From positions 1 to 64,000 of the forward strand of contig CAZIWA010000012.1 in NCBI GenBank assembly GCA_964542875.1: a stretch of 64,000 nucleotides of DNA, in the 5' to 3' direction. This DNA is from CAZGOM01 sp964542875. GTDB lineage: Bacteria > Planctomycetota > Phycisphaerae > Phycisphaerales > Phycisphaeraceae. How positions within the stretch are numbered: position 1 is the first letter of the stretch; each line of letters opens with the position of its first letter. This document shows positions 18,563-27,279 of the stretch, piece after piece. The position numbers were made by a program, and so were the translations under genes. The notes under the pieces are model-generated. The model searched no databases. It saw nothing but the letters and a program-made list of their open reading frames with translations, and was not told the origin of the DNA.

Positions 18563-19834
18563 ATGATCAACGCGACGTCCAGGCCGCTCAAATTCTTGAT
18601 CTTCACATTCGGAAGCGCGGGGGATGTTCACCCATTTACAGGCATCGGCCGGGCCCTTAAAGCCCGCGGACACGAAGTGCATCTGGCCACCAGCGGGTAC
18701 TTCAAAGACATGGTGGAGCGCGCCGGGCTTGGCTTCTCTGAAATCGGCACGCCGGAAGACTTTTTAAAAGCGACTTTAAACCCTGATTTATGGCACCCCA
18801 CCAAGGGCGTGCAGTTTGTCGCCAGGGAGTGCATGGCCCCGAGCCTGGAGCCGACATACCGGATTATCCAGGAGCGATATGAGCCGGGCCGAACGGTGGT
18901 GGTGGCAAGTTCACTGGCGATCGGGGCCAAGTGCGCGTACGAAAAGCTGGGCGTGCCGTATGCGACGGTGCATCTTTCGCCGGCGCTTTTCCGGAGTTGG
19001 GTGAACCCGCCTGTGGTGCCTGCGATGCCGCTGCATAAGTTTCCGGTGTGGGGACAGAAGCTGGGCTATTGGTTCGCCGACAAGGTGATAGTCGACCCGG
19101 CAGTGGCACCGGTCTACAACGCGTTTCGCAAGACGATCGGGCTGGAGCCCGTAAGCCGGATTTTTCGGGATCCCATGCACTCCCCGCTGCTGACGATGGG
19201 GGTGTTTCCGGATTGGTTTTGCCCGGTGGCAAGCGACTGGCCGAAAAATGCGTGCGTAACGGGATTCCCGCTTTTTGACGGCAAAGACGCAGAGCCTGAC
19301 GCTCAGGACGTGACCCGGTATTTAAACGAGGGGGAACCGCCCGTGGTGTTCACCGCGGGGAGCGCGATGCGCCAGGGCGAGGGCTTTTTTGCGGCGGCGG
19401 TCGGTGCGGCAAGAAAGCTCAAACACCGGTGCATGATGCTGACGCGCTTTCCCGAGCAGCTTCCCAAGGATCTGCCCGCGAATGTGAAGCACTTTTCCTA
19501 TGTGCCCTTTGGCCAGGTGCTGCCTCGCGCAGTGGCGTTTGTGCATCACGGCGGCGTGGGGTCCACCGCGCAGGGTTTTGCCGCAGGCGTGCCGCAGATG
19601 GTGGTTCACTTTAGTCACGACCAACCCGACAACGCCGAGCGGATTCGCAAGCTGGGCGCAGGCGAAGGGCTGAGCGTGACGAAGTTCAATGAAAACTCAT
19701 GTGCAAGCATGTTGGAGAAACTGCTTTCCGACCCCGGATATCGACAGCGCGCCTTGGCTCTTAAGGCCAGATGCGAGCCGGAAAAGTGGATGCGCGAGAC
19801 ATGTCAGCGGCTTGAGAACGTGATTCAGCGTTGA
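18563..19834 (+). CDS. UGT-like (GT1 family) glycosyltransferase
   Basis: 423 aa GT-B glycosyltransferase. The N terminus FLIFTFGSAGDVHPFTGIGRALKARGHEV is the acceptor-domain start typical of sterol/macrolide/UGT-type enzymes. The donor motif is near the C terminus: FVHHGGVGSTAQGFAAGVPQ followed by FSHDQPDNAERI. These enzymes move a sugar from a nucleotide sugar to lipids, sterols, flavonoids or polyketides; here the acceptor is unknown. A TTGACA box lies at 18523-18528 and TACCAT ends six bases before the ATG, but their spacing (22) is too long for a standard promoter. No Shine-Dalgarno is visible. Confidence 0.9.
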   Translation: MINATSRPLKFLIFTFGSAGDVHPFTGIGRALKARGHEVHLATSGYFKDMVERAGLGFSEIGTPEDFLKATLNPDLWHPTKGVQFVARECMAPSLEPTYRIIQERYEPGRTVVVASSLAIGAKCAYEKLGVPYATVHLSPALFRSWVNPPVVPAMPLHKFPVWGQKLGYWFADKVIVDPAVAPVYNAFRKTIGLEPVSRIFRDPMHSPLLTMGVFPDWFCPVASDWPKNACVTGFPLFDGKDAEPDAQDVTRYLNEGEPPVVFTAGSAMRQGEGFFAAAVGAARKLKHRCMMLTRFPEQLPKDLPANVKHFSYVPFGQVLPRAVAFVHHGGVGSTAQGFAAGVPQMVVHFSHDQPDNAERIRKLGAGEGLSVTKFNENSCASMLEKLLSDPGYRQRALALKARCEPEKWMRETCQRLENVIQR

Positions 19835-19880
19835 GCCGCATTTCCGGGGCTTTGCTCGGCACAATCGAGCATGGAGGTAC

Positions 19881-19910
19881 GCTTTTCGTTTCATCCAGTG
19901 AAACGAAAGC
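19881..19910. terminator. Hairpin downstream of the glycosyltransferase gene
   Basis: GCTTTTCGTTTC and GAAACGAAAGC form an 11-bp stem with one bulged T and a 7-base loop, 46 bases after the stop codon. A T run (TTTTTTATT) follows only after 14 bases, so it is a weak candidate for an intrinsic terminator. The 319-bp gap 19835-20153 also holds the promoter below and no gene. Confidence 0.45.
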
Positions 19911-19932
19911 ATGACTTTCCAAGTGTTTTTTA

Positions 19933-19962
19933 TTGACATGCCCTCCCCTCGGGGCGTATACA
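19933..19962 (+). promoter_or_regulatory. Promoter of the G8-domain gene
   Basis: TTGACA (19933-19938), an 18-base spacer and TATACA (19957-19962) give a near-consensus housekeeping promoter. The transcript would have a leader of about 185 bases. The leader contains a small hairpin at 20082-20096 (ATGGAG, CTT, CTCCAT) and a T run before the GGAGG ribosome-binding site. Confidence 0.65.
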
Positions 19963-20153
19963 CAACCTAGGCGCTTTCTTGTCCCACGACGAGCACACGA
20001 AGAACGCCGCCAAAATCCTCCACCCTTAATTATCACGAATTTAATCGGCGTTTAGATTCGCTAAGCCGTTTCCATCGACGCATGGAGCTTCTCCATTTGC
20101 GAGGTTGTTTTGCATCCTTTTTTTCCGTTACCCCCCTACCCTGGAGGTCTGTG

Positions 20154-23100
20154 ATGAAAAGCGTTGTTTGTCTGCGCCGTCCCAGAGGAATCGCCCACCG
20201 GGCGATCTTCGAGGCCATCGAGTCTCGCATGCTGCTCTCGGTGCTCACCAGCACCAAAAGCGGCAACTGGTCAGACCCGCTGATATGGGACACGCTGACG
20301 GCCCCCGGCCCCGGCGACCAGATCATGATCGATCACGGGCACACGGTGATTTACGACAAGACAGACCCGGACACCATCGCACGCCTGGAGGTCCATGGGC
20401 TGCTGAGGTTCGACGCCAACACCTCCCTGGACCTCAACACCACAGGCAACATCGTCATCCACGGCGAACTGGAAATGCGTCCCAGCTCGGCAGCGGTGAA
20501 ACACACGGTCACGTTCAAGAACGTCAACGAAGCCGCGTTCGTCGGCGGCGGAATGGTCGTGCTGGAAACCGATGTGGGCATGTGGATTCATGAATCGGGC
20601 ATGCTCGACGCCATCGGCACGGAAAAAACACCGTGGACACGGCTCACCGGCAGCGCCCTGCTGGGCGCCACCACCATCACCGTGCAGGACGCCACGGGAT
20701 GGAAGGTGGGCGATACGCTTTCTCTCACCCCCACTCAGGCGCCCACGGCAGGTTCAATCTCCTACTCCGGCTACGACAACCGCACCATCAGCGCCATCAG
20801 CGGCAACACCATCACGCTCAGCAGCCCGCTGACTTACGACCATCCCATGGTCAACGGCACATGGACCGCGGAGGTGCTGAACCTCAGCCGAAACGTGGTG
20901 ATCCAGGGCACCACGTCCGGCCGGGCTCACATCATGTTCATGCATCTGGATAACCCGCAGACGATCAAAAACGTCGAACTGGCCTATCTGGGTCCGCAGC
21001 AAAGCGGCGCCGGCGTGCTGGGCCGGTACGCACTGCACTTTCACATGAATGGCGACGCCACCAACGGATCAATGATCGAAAACGTGGTTGCCCATGACAT
21101 CGGCGCGCACGTGTTCGTACCCCATGGCAGCAACGGAATCACTTTCCGCGGCACCGTCAGCCACGACACCTGGGATGCCGCCTATTGGTGGGACAACGGC
21201 GTGCCGGAAGACGCTTCCAACGGCATCGTGTGGGACCGGACCGTTGCATCGCTGGTGAGGCCTTATGCCTCGGCCAAATACCGGCTGCCGGGATACTTCC
21301 TGGGCCAGGGGTCCAACAATGTGGTGACCGACAGCGTCGCCGTCGGCGTGCTGGGGGATGAGGACGCGGCAGGCTTCACCTGGCCCGAAGGCGGCAGCGG
21401 CATCTGGCTGTTTGAAGGCAATACCTCACACAACAACCGGCGTGACGGCATCTTCACCTGGCAGAACACCTCCGGGCTGCACGTGATCGAAGACTTCGTG
21501 GCGTATCACAACACCGACACGGGCATCGAACACGGCGCATATGCCAACTCCTACGTCTACCGGGATATCACGCTCTACGGCAACCTCAGAGCGGGCTTCT
21601 TCCTGCACTCAAGCTCCGGTGGAGTGAATCCCCAGACACTGGAGAACATCAACATCGACGCCGCGGGCATCTCGCTCTACGCGCTGGAGGTGGTCGGCCA
21701 CACGTTGCCCGCGGGGCTGCCGACGCTAGTGAAAGGCGGCGAGTTCAAGGGCTACACCAAAGCGGCGGTCGGGTTCTCCACCGGCGGCATCAACAAGGAA
21801 TGGTTCACTTTCGATGGCGTGAAATTCGCCTCGGAAGCGACCGCGTTTTACTTGAGCAATTCCATCCAGCCAGACTCGCTGCTGCGCATCCGGACGATCG
21901 ACAACGATTACTACGAACTGCGCCGGGCCGATCAATCCGGCGATTTGGTCACCGGATGGAACGCCAGAAAAACCGACCTGGATACCTGGATCGCACCTGA
22001 TGAAGCGGCGCGAAAATCCATCTCACACACCTTCACCGGCACTAACGGCGCCGCATGGGACCCGGCATTCTGGGATGTGAGCCCAGCCGGACACAAGATG
22101 ACGATCCAGGGCAATACCGGAGAGATCCGCTTCAACTCCGGCGGGCCAGGTTTGGCCACAGTTGCGGCCCAGGCCGGCATCATGGAGTTGATGATCGATT
22201 CCTCACAGCTGGTTACCGCATGGGCTTCCCAAAGCACCGTCGGCATGCAAGGCGGGCTTATCGCCAGGCTCACCGATGACGACCCGGACACCTATTACAA
22301 AGCCGTCATGAATGTGGAGCTTAACGGCCGAACATTGAGCATCATCCGGGTGATCGACGGCGTGGACGGCGTCATCGCACGGGTGGAAAACTGGAACCCC
22401 GCGGTGGACTACAACATCCGTTTTGAAGTCACCCAGCAAGACTGGACCACCACCCGGCTCAAGGCCAAGATCTGGGCTGCATCAAGCGCGGAACCCTCGG
22501 CCTGGAGCATCGACCGGACAGACACCCACCCGGCGATGCAAAACCGGCTGGGACGCATCGGCGTCTTCGGCAAAGGCGCATCCTCTACGGCTCGGCACTG
22601 GAAGCTGGACAACTACTCCGCCAGCGTGCCCATTCCTGAGTTCAGCGAATCCTGGACCGGGCCAGACGCCGCCGGCTGGCCCGCGGCATGGACCATCGCC
22701 CCCATCGGCACCACGGGGATGACCCCAAGCATCCTGGGCAACAAGGGGAAGATGACCAAATCCATCTCTCAGGCCAATGGCGATGGCCTGGCATTCGTCA
22801 ATAACCTGGTAAGCCGTGACGTGGACCTGACCGCCACATTCAGCATCAGTTCCAACGCTGCGGGCTTCGGGCTCATGGGCCGCGGGATCGACTCCAATTC
22901 CGATGGATCGCTGGACACCTATTACTACACGCAGGTGATCAGCAGCACAGCGAGCTCCGCTTACACCTTCAGGCTTTATAAATCGGTCAACGGCGTATCC
23001 ACGGTGCTGGCATCAACCTCGCTCTACGCCCTCTCAGGGGCTGAGTACAAGATGCGGCTGACCATCGCCTCCAATCCCGACAACACAACTTCCGTGAAGG

Positions 23101-23453
23101 GCAAGATGTGGCTGTCAGCAGACCCGGAACCGGGAACCTGGAGCATAGATGTCACCAACAACGAACCGACGCTGCAGAATGTCGATGGGCGCTTTGGCAC
23201 GCGCTTTAAGATGTTCCAGAACCGGATCGTGACAATCGACGACTTCACCGCGTCGTTTGGGGGCATGTCGGGAATGTCGATGATGATGATGTCCAGCGGC
23301 GGTGAAGAGACGGCCAGCCAGCGCCTGGCGCGCGCCGGGTCTAGCAGCTTGTTTGAAAACTGGAGTTTCAAACAAAATCAGGCAAACTGGCTGAAATTTG
23401 TACTAAAACCATTGGGCGAGGGTGAAGAGACGCAATTGTTGACACCACTTTAA
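20154..23453 (+). CDS. Secreted G8-domain beta-helix protein with LEPR-xLL-like N terminus
   Basis: 1099 aa from ATG 20154, six bases after GGAGG. Residues 20-29 read EAIESRMLLS, the planctomycetal LEPR-xLL-type motif found at the N termini of very large surface proteins. Residues about 33-150 are a G8 domain (GNWSDPLIWDTLTAPGPGDQ, VHGLLRFD), the module seen in CEMIP/TMEM2 and in PKHD1. Residues about 270-600 look like a right-handed beta-helix (NGITFRGTVSHDTWDAAYWW, repeated N/D-rich turns). Two related domains follow (about 622-828 and 829-1030), sharing KAKIWAASSAEPSAWSIDRT and KGKMWLSADPEPGTWSIDVT. The tail has a MSGMSMMMMSS run. It is probably exported and binds or cleaves polysaccharide; no catalytic residues can be named. 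Confidence 0.88.
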   Translation: MKSVVCLRRPRGIAHRAIFEAIESRMLLSVLTSTKSGNWSDPLIWDTLTAPGPGDQIMIDHGHTVIYDKTDPDTIARLEVHGLLRFDANTSLDLNTTGNIVIHGELEMRPSSAAVKHTVTFKNVNEAAFVGGGMVVLETDVGMWIHESGMLDAIGTEKTPWTRLTGSALLGATTITVQDATGWKVGDTLSLTPTQAPTAGSISYSGYDNRTISAISGNTITLSSPLTYDHPMVNGTWTAEVLNLSRNVVIQGTTSGRAHIMFMHLDNPQTIKNVELAYLGPQQSGAGVLGRYALHFHMNGDATNGSMIENVVAHDIGAHVFVPHGSNGITFRGTVSHDTWDAAYWWDNGVPEDASNGIVWDRTVASLVRPYASAKYRLPGYFLGQGSNNVVTDSVAVGVLGDEDAAGFTWPEGGSGIWLFEGNTSHNNRRDGIFTWQNTSGLHVIEDFVAYHNTDTGIEHGAYANSYVYRDITLYGNLRAGFFLHSSSGGVNPQTLENINIDAAGISLYALEVVGHTLPAGLPTLVKGGEFKGYTKAAVGFSTGGINKEWFTFDGVKFASEATAFYLSNSIQPDSLLRIRTIDNDYYELRRADQSGDLVTGWNARKTDLDTWIAPDEAARKSISHTFTGTNGAAWDPAFWDVSPAGHKMTIQGNTGEIRFNSGGPGLATVAAQAGIMELMIDSSQLVTAWASQSTVGMQGGLIARLTDDDPDTYYKAVMNVELNGRTLSIIRVIDGVDGVIARVENWNPAVDYNIRFEVTQQDWTTTRLKAKIWAASSAEPSAWSIDRTDTHPAMQNRLGRIGVFGKGASSTARHWKLDNYSASVPIPEFSESWTGPDAAGWPAAWTIAPIGTTGMTPSILGNKGKMTKSISQANGDGLAFVNNLVSRDVDLTATFSISSNAAGFGLMGRGIDSNSDGSLDTYYYTQVISSTASSAYTFRLYKSVNGVSTVLASTSLYALSGAEYKMRLTIASNPDNTTSVKGKMWLSADPEPGTWSIDVTNNEPTLQNVDGRFGTRFKMFQNRIVTIDDFTASFGGMSGMSMMMMSSGGEETASQRLARAGSSSLFENWSFKQNQANWLKFVLKPLGEGEETQLLTPL

Positions 23454-23471
23454 CTCTGTATCGATTCCCTT

Positions 23472-23509
23472 AAAGCCCGGGTTGGACACCTGTCCAGCCC
23501 GGGCTTTTT
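23472..23509 (+). terminator. Intrinsic terminator of the G8-domain gene
   Basis: AAAGCCCGGGTTGGACA, loop CCTG, TCCAGCCCGGGCTTT then TTCTTT. The GC-rich stem is followed directly by a T run, 18 bases after the stop codon. Confidence 0.9.
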
Positions 23510-23583
23510 CTTTGCGCAAAACTCACGTTCTACGAGGCACACTGACCTGTTTATAGGATTATCAGAAACAACATGTTTTTAAT

Positions 23584-23611
23584 TTGCACTTCATCAACAC
23601 GCGTATACAAT
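23584..23611 (+). promoter_or_regulatory. Candidate promoter of the propeller-GH29 gene
   Basis: TTGCAC (23584-23589), 16 bases, and TACAAT (23606-23611, within GTATACAAT). It would give a leader of about 160 bases that holds three hairpins. Confidence 0.45.
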
Positions 23612-23620
23612 GCGAGAGGA

Positions 23621-23736
23621 AAGACAGGCTTGCCACTACCACAGCCTGTCTTAGGTTCTCGGGGGAGAAACCAGACAGATACCCAGGGATTGAGAGAGAG
23701 ACGTAACCGTCAGCGAACAGGCACCATGAGGTGTCT
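23621..23736 (+). ncRNA. Structured 5' leader with three consecutive hairpins
   Basis: Three stems can be read in the leader of the propeller-GH29 gene. Stem 1 is AAGACAGGC (23621-23629) with GCCTGTCTT (23644-23652). Stem 2 is GGTTCTC (23654-23660) with GAGAAACC (23665-23672, one bulge). Stem 3 is AGGCACC (23719-23725) with GGTGTCT (23730-23736, one G-U pair). The ribosome-binding site (GAGGT) begins 32 bases after stem 3. It matches no riboswitch class I know; a regulatory role is inference. Confidence 0.4.
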
Positions 23737-23777
23737 TGACTCTGGCACCATTCCCACCGAGTATTTGTGAGGTCAGC

Positions 23778-26120
23778 ATGACCATTCAGCACGGTCCTCA
23801 GATGACTAAAACGTCGTTGGGGTTCAATACGTTAGGCCGATCGATGATGTCACAACAAGCGGGTGGTGCACCGACGGGTCCAGCACCAATGGGTGCTGCG
23901 CCAGCAGGTGCGGCGACAACGGGGAGTTTTAACTCAGGACTGGTGAAAAAGGGACGCCTGCCGTTCCCTTTGCTGGACTGCACGCCGCTTGTGCTGGGCG
24001 GACAATTAATTGCCGTCGAAAACTGGCACCTGGATTGGGAGAAGGCAAACCTCTCCCGTGAGCAGGCCTTCCTGCATGACCAGGTACGCATCCGGGATAT
24101 CGTGACCAACCAGATCATCGGCATACCGCTGATTGGTTATGCCAACGCAACGGGTCTGGTGTGGGACGGAAAGCTGTACATCATCGCAGGGTATTACTCT
24201 GACGAGACGCATCTCAATGAGATCCGCCAGATCCATATGGTTTACACCGACGATCTGGTGAACTGGTCCAAGCCGGTGGTGATTCTCGAGGCCGATGAAG
24301 GCCGTTTCATCCACGAGATGGGCATCTGCCGCGGCGACGGCTGGTTTGTGCTTGCCACACGGGTGAGCCAGGCCAAAGACGATGCCGGCGCGGTCTGGTT
24401 CTTCGCATCGGATGATTTGACCGATTGGTCCGAGGTGCCCGGCGCCCGGTACGGCGTTGAACGGCCCGTGGACAGCCCCTCGCTGTACTTTTTCGACGGG
24501 CGTTACTACCTGCTTTACTCCGAACAGTCCGGGCCCGTGCATGTGACGAGAATCACACGCTCGCACGACTTGATCCACTGGCAGGACGCCGACCAGGACC
24601 GGCCCGTGCTCACGCCCGATACGAGCGTGACCAACATCCCCCACCACGCGCCCACGGCACGGGAAACCAACAATTCCAACGCCCGGTTGGCGGAATACAA
24701 AAATCGGACGGTGATGTTCTACACCGCGGGTGACCGTAGCAGCCGCGGCGACTTGAAATACGCCGAAGCACCCGAAAGCCCGCAGGGATTTTTGAGCCGG
24801 TTCTTCCTTGAGCCCAGGATCATGGTGCCCACGCCTCGGCAGGTCGCGTTTCAAGAACAGCAGATCAGCGTGCTCTTCAACTTCGGCATGGGCACCTATG
24901 CCAACGCCGACACCTTCGGCATCGCCGACAAATCGCTCTTTTACCCAGTGGCCCTGAACCTGGACCAGTGGTTCAACACGGCCCGGATGCTGGGCTCGCG
25001 CAATGCGATTCTCACCGCCAAGCACCCCTCGGGCTTTTGCCTCTGGCCCACCGTGACTTCCTCATACTGCGTGAAAAACAGCCCTTGGAAAGGCGGCCAA
25101 TCCGACTTTGTACGCGAATACATGGACGCCGCGGCCCGGGCCAAATTCACCACTGGCATTTATGTATCCCCCGCGGACATCAACAAAGGCGTCTTCTCCA
25201 CCGACATGCCCATCGGCCAACGCGTGCTTAATGGCGACCGCGAGCTCTACTTCAGGAACATCTTCCTGGTCCAGCTTAAAGAGCTGCTGACCAACTACGG
25301 CCCGCAGACAGTGATCTGGCTGGACACCCGGCGCGACCCTCTTGGCTGGGATGTGCGCAATAAAGCCGGCAGCACCTTCGGCACCATCCATGGCGACGCC
25401 ATGTTCGCGCTGATCGAAAAACTGCAGCCCAATGCAGGCGTCATCGGCGGCACCGTGCCCGACGGCCAGATCCTGGGCATGAACGCGCCCGCGCCAGACC
25501 CGGTGGTCTACCCCGTCTACCCAGGCTTTGGCCCCAGCATCGGCGCCCCCTACCAGTACACCGGCTGGAACGTGCCCTGCTCAGTGGTGGCTCCCCGCGG
25601 CAGCGCCGTGTGGAAAGTCGGCACAGAGCAGTCGCTGATGACCACCGACAAGCTTTTCGAGCTCTACTACAGCACCGTGGGCATGGGCACCAACCTGTTC
25701 TTCACGATTACCCCGGACCCGACCGGGTTGATCCCCGAACCGGAAATCAACATGATCCGGGCATTTGGCGAAGAATTGCGCCGGCGCTTTACCGTTCCCG
25801 TCGCCAAGACAGCTTCCGCGGACAACTGGCGTGAAGGCAATGCGCTGGAACTGGAAATCTCCCAGGAAAAGGGCAAGGCTTTCGACCACGTGATCGTGGA
25901 AGAAGACCTCGCCCGCGGCCAACGCGTTTCCCAGCACCGGATCGACATGCAGACCCAAGGCGGCGACTGGATGCCCATCGCCAACGGCTCCACCATCGGA
26001 CGCAAACGGATTCACCGGGTCCCGCTGACAACGGCGAAAGTCATCCGGCTGGTGGTGAACCAGTCGATCGGAACTCCGCAGATCAGGCATTTCGGTGTGT
26101 ATAACGCGACCAAACGATAA
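23778..26120 (+). CDS. Five-blade propeller (GH43/GH32-like) fused to GH29 alpha-L-fucosidase-like domain
   Basis: 780 aa from ATG 23778, after GAGGT. Residues 1-55 are a Gly/Ala/Pro/Met-rich stretch, not a signal peptide. Residues about 57-385 read like a GH43/GH32 propeller: repeated DDLVNWSKP, SDDLTDWSEV, SHDLIHWQDA, and FFDGRYYLLYSEQ. Residues about 390-690 match GH29 fucosidases: ILTAKHPSGFCLWPT, SYCVKNSPWKGGQSDFVREY, and FLVQLKELLTNYGPQTVIWLD, where D516 sits at the usual nucleophile position. The last 90 residues are the GH29-type C-terminal beta-sandwich (IRHFGVYN). The combination would act on fucose-containing polysaccharide. The lack of a signal suggests a cytoplasmic enzyme or a non-standard export route. 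Confidence 0.85.
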   Translation: MTIQHGPQMTKTSLGFNTLGRSMMSQQAGGAPTGPAPMGAAPAGAATTGSFNSGLVKKGRLPFPLLDCTPLVLGGQLIAVENWHLDWEKANLSREQAFLHDQVRIRDIVTNQIIGIPLIGYANATGLVWDGKLYIIAGYYSDETHLNEIRQIHMVYTDDLVNWSKPVVILEADEGRFIHEMGICRGDGWFVLATRVSQAKDDAGAVWFFASDDLTDWSEVPGARYGVERPVDSPSLYFFDGRYYLLYSEQSGPVHVTRITRSHDLIHWQDADQDRPVLTPDTSVTNIPHHAPTARETNNSNARLAEYKNRTVMFYTAGDRSSRGDLKYAEAPESPQGFLSRFFLEPRIMVPTPRQVAFQEQQISVLFNFGMGTYANADTFGIADKSLFYPVALNLDQWFNTARMLGSRNAILTAKHPSGFCLWPTVTSSYCVKNSPWKGGQSDFVREYMDAAARAKFTTGIYVSPADINKGVFSTDMPIGQRVLNGDRELYFRNIFLVQLKELLTNYGPQTVIWLDTRRDPLGWDVRNKAGSTFGTIHGDAMFALIEKLQPNAGVIGGTVPDGQILGMNAPAPDPVVYPVYPGFGPSIGAPYQYTGWNVPCSVVAPRGSAVWKVGTEQSLMTTDKLFELYYSTVGMGTNLFFTITPDPTGLIPEPEINMIRAFGEELRRRFTVPVAKTASADNWREGNALELEISQEKGKAFDHVIVEEDLARGQRVSQHRIDMQTQGGDWMPIANGSTIGRKRIHRVPLTTAKVIRLVVNQSIGTPQIRHFGVYNATKR

Positions 26121-26150
26121 TTGCCCAAGCGGGCTTATCAATCAGCAAAA

Positions 26151-26192
26151 AAGAAGCTTTGGCCCCGGGAAGCGGTGCCAAAGCTTTTTTAT
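26151..26192. terminator. Bidirectional terminator between convergent genes
   Basis: AAGCTTTGG and CCAAAGCTT form a 9-bp stem around a GC-rich loop (CCCCGGGAAGCGGTG). T runs flank it on both strands (TTTTTTATTT on plus; TTCTTTTTTGC on minus). Confidence 0.88.
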
Positions 26193-26220
26193 TTCGCCCG
26201 CGTGCTTCAACCTGTAAGAG

Positions 26221-27210
26221 TCAAAGCGGCTTGCCTGCTTTAGCGATCAAATCGTCTTCCCAGGTTTCCGTGTCGGTATTTGGCACGCGGTTGGCTTTGT
26301 CCATTTCGGCAATGACGCTGCGGAGGCCTTCTTCCAATGAAATCCGAGGCCGGAACTCGGGGATGTCTTTGAAGATTTTATCGCCGCTGTAATGGCACTG
26401 ATTGGCGAAGATGGTTTTGCAGATGTCGGAACGCTGGGGTTCCAGCGCGAAAAGCTTTTCGCGTGAAATCCCGATGAGCGGGACAACCCGGCCGAGCACT
26501 TTCATCCCGGTTTTGTGGTAGTCGGCCCAGGTGGTGTGGCCTTGGTTGACGAGGTTATAGACCTGACCGATGCAGTGCGATTTACCGATGGCGCCGACGA
26601 ACCCGAGGGCAGCGTCATCCACATGCAGAAACTGGTGCGGCGCCTTGCCTTCATCGCAAACGGCGATGGGCTTGCCCTTGCGTACACGGTCGATCCAGCC
26701 AAAGTCCCAGGCGATCTGGCGCAGCGCTCCCATCTGCGGGCCATAGGTGGTCGAGGGCCGGATGATGGTGACGGGGAAGCCTTCTTTCTCAAACGCGTTC
26801 AGGAAGAAATAGTCCGCCAGCGATTTGTTCTGGCCATACCCGGTGATGGGGCGAAGCGGGTGGTCTTCCCTGACGGGGGTGTAGTCATAATCAACGCCGT
26901 AGGCGCAGACGGTGGAGCAGTAAATAAGCTGTTTGAGGTGCTTGCCTTCAAAGGCACGCTTGGTGCTGGCGGCCTGGGTGGCGTTGTAGAGGATCATGTC
27001 GATCCCTATGTCGAACTTTTCCGCCTGAATGTTTTTTTCAAATTCAGCTTGGTTTGCCCGGTCTCCCGTGATGACGCGCACTCCCGAGGGCGCGGGGGCT
27101 TTAGAGCGCTGTCCGCGGTTATAGAGAGTGACCTGGTGGCCCTGGGCCAAAAGAAGAGGGATAAAGCTGGTGGAGATGTTTCCGGTACCGCCGACAATGC
27201 AGACTTTCAT
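26221..27210 (-). CDS. Atypical SDR, NAD(P)-dependent epimerase/dehydratase
   Basis: 329 aa Rossmann enzyme. The dinucleotide site is VCIVGGTGNISTSF and the catalytic motif is YGQNK (in TGYGQNKSLADYF), with the upstream serine in IYCSTVCAYG. The pattern is that of atypical extended SDRs related to CSP41/sugar-nucleotide epimerases. The start at 27210 is preceded by AGGA seven bases upstream. The GntR-type regulator gene lies 69 bp upstream on the same strand, so the two may form an operon. The substrate is unknown. The carbohydrate-active genes just upstream on the plus strand suggest a sugar derivative. Confidence 0.88.
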   Translation of the reverse strand: MKVCIVGGTGNISTSFIPLLLAQGHQVTLYNRGQRSKAPAPSGVRVITGDRANQAEFEKNIQAEKFDIGIDMILYNATQAASTKRAFEGKHLKQLIYCSTVCAYGVDYDYTPVREDHPLRPITGYGQNKSLADYFFLNAFEKEGFPVTIIRPSTTYGPQMGALRQIAWDFGWIDRVRKGKPIAVCDEGKAPHQFLHVDDAALGFVGAIGKSHCIGQVYNLVNQGHTTWADYHKTGMKVLGRVVPLIGISREKLFALEPQRSDICKTIFANQCHYSGDKIFKDIPEFRPRISLEEGLRSVIAEMDKANRVPNTDTETWEDDLIAKAGKPL

Positions 27211-27279
27211 GTGCGATCCTGTGGTTGGCGAAATGGGAAAAGCTCAGGCCTGTGAAGCCCGGGAAAGCGGAAACGACAA

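Noticed and set aside
24006..25025. 339-codon minus-strand frame inside the propeller-GH29 gene
   Set aside because: It lies opposite clear propeller repeats and has no start-site signals.
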